From an uncultured Lachnospiraceae bacterium (lineage in GTDB: Bacteria; Bacillota; Clostridia; Lachnospirales; Lachnospiraceae), in assembly GCA_910580015.1 (NCBI GenBank), contig CAJTVT010000018.1:1-53431 (forward strand): 53,431 nucleotides of DNA, given 5' to 3'. The translations under genes were made by a program, and so were the position numbers. Below, one piece after another: positions 52,075 through 53,431 of this stretch (the stretch's first letter is position 1; each line of letters starts with the position of its first letter). The notes beneath the pieces are model-generated. The model saw only the letters and a program-made list of their open reading frames with translations. It had not been told where the DNA came from and did no database searches.

Positions 52075-52554
52075 ATGCAGGATAAAGAGTATATGGCAGT
52101 TATGATTCAAAGTCTAGAAAAGAAAAGAGATATCCTGGATTTGATTATAGAAAAAAATAGAGAACAGAAAATCTTATTTTCGGAAGAAGATTCGGATCCA
52201 GATAGATTGGAAGAAAATATGCATGAAAAGAGCAGGTTGGTAGATCAATTAAATCAATTGGACGAAGGATTTCAGCAAGTATATGATCGAATCAAACCTG
52301 CGTTGCAGAAGGACAAAGAATCTTATAAAGAAGAAGTTGGTATTATGAAGCAATTGATTGCGGAGATTACGGAAAAGAGCACAACGATTCAAGCTCAAGA
52401 GCATAGAAATCGTGAGCTTGCGGTAAAGCGATTTGCGTTAGTAAAGGGAAATATCCGCCAGGCACGCACAAGTAATAAGGTTGCAAGTCAGTATTATCAG
52501 AACATGTCAAGGGTGAATGTTGGGGATTCTCACTTTATGGATAGTAAAAAATAA
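52075..52554 (+). CDS. FliT/FlgN-like flagellar chaperone
   Basis: A 159-residue, all-helical, charged protein (VMIQSLEKKRDILDLIIEKNREQKIL; EENMHEKSRLVDQLNQLDEGF). Its position between fliS and flagellin and its coiled-coil makeup suggest FliT, the FliD chaperone, or a FlgN-type protein; the sequence does not decide. GGAGGAG precedes the ATG. Confidence 0.65.
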   Translation: MQDKEYMAVMIQSLEKKRDILDLIIEKNREQKILFSEEDSDPDRLEENMHEKSRLVDQLNQLDEGFQQVYDRIKPALQKDKESYKEEVGIMKQLIAEITEKSTTIQAQEHRNRELAVKRFALVKGNIRQARTSNKVASQYYQNMSRVNVGDSHFMDSKK

Positions 52555-52574
52555 AAAAATTTTAATTTAGGTGT

Positions 52575-52600
52575 TAAGTATCGAAAAAACTCTCCGATAT
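52575..52600 (+). promoter_or_regulatory. sigma-D promoter of flagellin 2
   Basis: TAAG (52575-52578), a 14-base spacer and TCCGATAT (52593-52600). The boxes and spacing are the same as the promoter in the invertible segment (4351-4326). The leader is about 130 bases. Confidence 0.88.
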
Positions 52601-52697
52601 ATGTTACAAGTAAATAATTTACATTACTTAAAATTTCGGTGGCTGGATTGGAAGGAGCGTACGGCCGGACAGGAAAGCCACAATCCCAATTATTAAG

Positions 52698-52730
52698 TGC
52701 AGCATGGAAGCTGCAATACATTCAAGGAGG
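52698..52730 (+). promoter_or_regulatory. predicted CsrA double site in the flagellin 2 leader
   Basis: TGCAGC (52698-52703) and GCTGCA (52710-52715) form a 6-bp stem with loop ATGGAA, an ANGGA loop. A second ANGGA (AAGGA, 52724-52728) is part of the Shine-Dalgarno AAGGAGG. Two such sites, a hairpin plus the ribosome site, is the layout of the B. subtilis hag leader repressed by CsrA. Confidence 0.65.
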
Positions 52731-52739
52731 AATAATATT

Positions 52740-53431
52740 ATGGTAGTACAGCACAATTTACAGGCAATGAATGCAAACAGACAGTTAGGTATCACAACAA
52801 GCGCACAGGCTAAGTCCACAGAGAAATTATCTTCTGGTTACAAAGTTAACCGTGCAGGCGATGACGCTGCTGGATTATCCATTTCTGAGAAAATGAGAAG
52901 CCAGATCAGAGGTTTGAACAAAGCTTCCGATAATGCTCAGGACGGTGTTTCCTTAATCCAGGTTGCTGAAGGTGCTTTGAATGAAGCTCATTCTATCTTA
53001 CAGAGAATGAACGAGTTAGCAACTCAGGCAGCAAACGATACCAACACCAGTATTGATAGAAATGCTATCATGAAAGAAATCGATCAGTTACAGTCTGAGA
53101 TCACAAGAATCCAGTCTACTACACAGTTCAACACCATGAACCTGTTAGACGGAAGCTTTACAGGAAAGAACCTGCAGGTTGGTTCCTTATCTGGACAGAA
53201 GATCGATATCAAGATCAGCAATATGTCTGCTGGATCTCTGGGAGTTACAGGATTGAGCGTATCTTCTTACAGCACTGCTGGTTCCGCAATGGATAAGATT
53301 CAGAGTGCTATCAATATGGTATCTGAGCAGAGATCTTATCTTGGAGCTCTTCAGAACAGATTAGAGCATACTATTTCTAACCTGGATAACATTTCCGAAA
53401 ACACATCTGCTGCTGAATCTCGTATCCGTGA
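52740..53431 (+). CDS. flagellin 2, cut off by the window end
   Basis: The first 230 codons of a flagellin with no stop before the window edge. MVVQHNLQAMNANRQLG... LSSGYKVNRAGDDAAG is near-identical to flagellin 1. The C-terminal homology region already begins near residue 180 (MDKIQSAINMVSEQRSYLGALQNRLEHTISNLDN), so the protein should total about 275 residues, half the size of flagellin 1, and lacks a D2/D3 insert. It has its own sigma-D promoter and CsrA-type leader. It is probably the main, constitutively controlled filament protein. Confidence 0.93.
   Translation, partial: MVVQHNLQAMNANRQLGITTSAQAKSTEKLSSGYKVNRAGDDAAGLSISEKMRSQIRGLNKASDNAQDGVSLIQVAEGALNEAHSILQRMNELATQAANDTNTSIDRNAIMKEIDQLQSEITRIQSTTQFNTMNLLDGSFTGKNLQVGSLSGQKIDIKISNMSAGSLGVTGLSVSSYSTAGSAMDKIQSAINMVSEQRSYLGALQNRLEHTISNLDNISENTSAAESRIR

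Noticed and set aside
1..53431. tRNA, rRNA and riboswitch candidates
   Set aside because: No cloverleaf with CCA end, rRNA signature or known riboswitch core was recognised by reading; a covariance-model search would be needed to exclude weak cases.

Overview
The window looks like a chromosome segment from a motile, spore-forming member of the Clostridia, most likely Lachnospiraceae. The grounds are low-to-moderate GC, strong GGAGG ribosome binding sites, flagellins starting MVVQHNLQAMNANR, two tandem FlgK paralogs, SpoIID/SpoIIQ homologs, MBG-like surface repeats and PTS operons of Firmicutes type. I cannot name a genus. I see no rRNA, tRNA or CRISPR array.

Left part (1-7.4 kb) is accessory DNA running into a flagellin locus. 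It starts with a small mobile-element-type gene. A decayed operon of unknown function follows (609-3733): a helical protein, a nitrilase-fold pseudogene broken by a stop and a frameshift, a winged-helix protein and an unknown protein. Next is a 166-bp MITE-like element. Then comes the most striking object: a roughly 0.8-kb segment bounded by perfect 30-bp inverted repeats (4280-4309 and 5076-5105). It holds a FimB-sized tyrosine recombinase and, at its left end, a sigma-D (FliA-type) promoter almost identical to the one driving the second flagellin at 52.7 kb. As assembled, the promoter points left, away from the flagellar genes. Inversion would aim it at a divergent CsrA paralog (5147-5443) and a 538-residue flagellin (5684-7300). 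I read this as a self-encoded phase-variation switch controlling an alternative flagellin.

Middle part (7.4-31.3 kb) is chromosomal. It holds SpoIID and SpoIIQ homologs, both lacking key catalytic residues. A 163-bp palindromic element and a GIY-YIG protein follow. Then come a solute-binding lipoprotein with a YesM/YesN-type two-component pair, a hemolysin III protein and a DEAD-box RNA helicase. An ECF sigma factor with an RsgI-like anti-sigma is next. A mannitol-type PTS operon (EIICB, MtlR, EIIA, 1-phosphofructokinase, SorE-like dehydrogenase, HPr, EI) suggests a route through fructose 1-phosphate. A PadR/HAAS/SdpI cluster with a clear operator, a ferritin-like protein and an XRE-TPR regulator close this part.

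Right part (31.3-53.4 kb) starts with a cell-surface module: a 2352-residue protein with about 24 MBG-like repeats, a class B sortase, and a leucine-rich-repeat protein with a TPKTG anchor. The late flagellar cluster follows: flgM-flgN-flgK-flgK2-flgL-fliW-csrA, flaG-fliD-fliS, a FliT-like chaperone, and the start of a second flagellin cut by the window edge. Three sigma-D promoters of the form TAAR-N14/15-NCCGATAW serve this cluster, and the fourth copy lies inside the invertible segment. The second flagellin has a leader hairpin with an ANGGA loop plus an ANGGA at the Shine-Dalgarno, the pattern expected for CsrA repression relieved by FliW.
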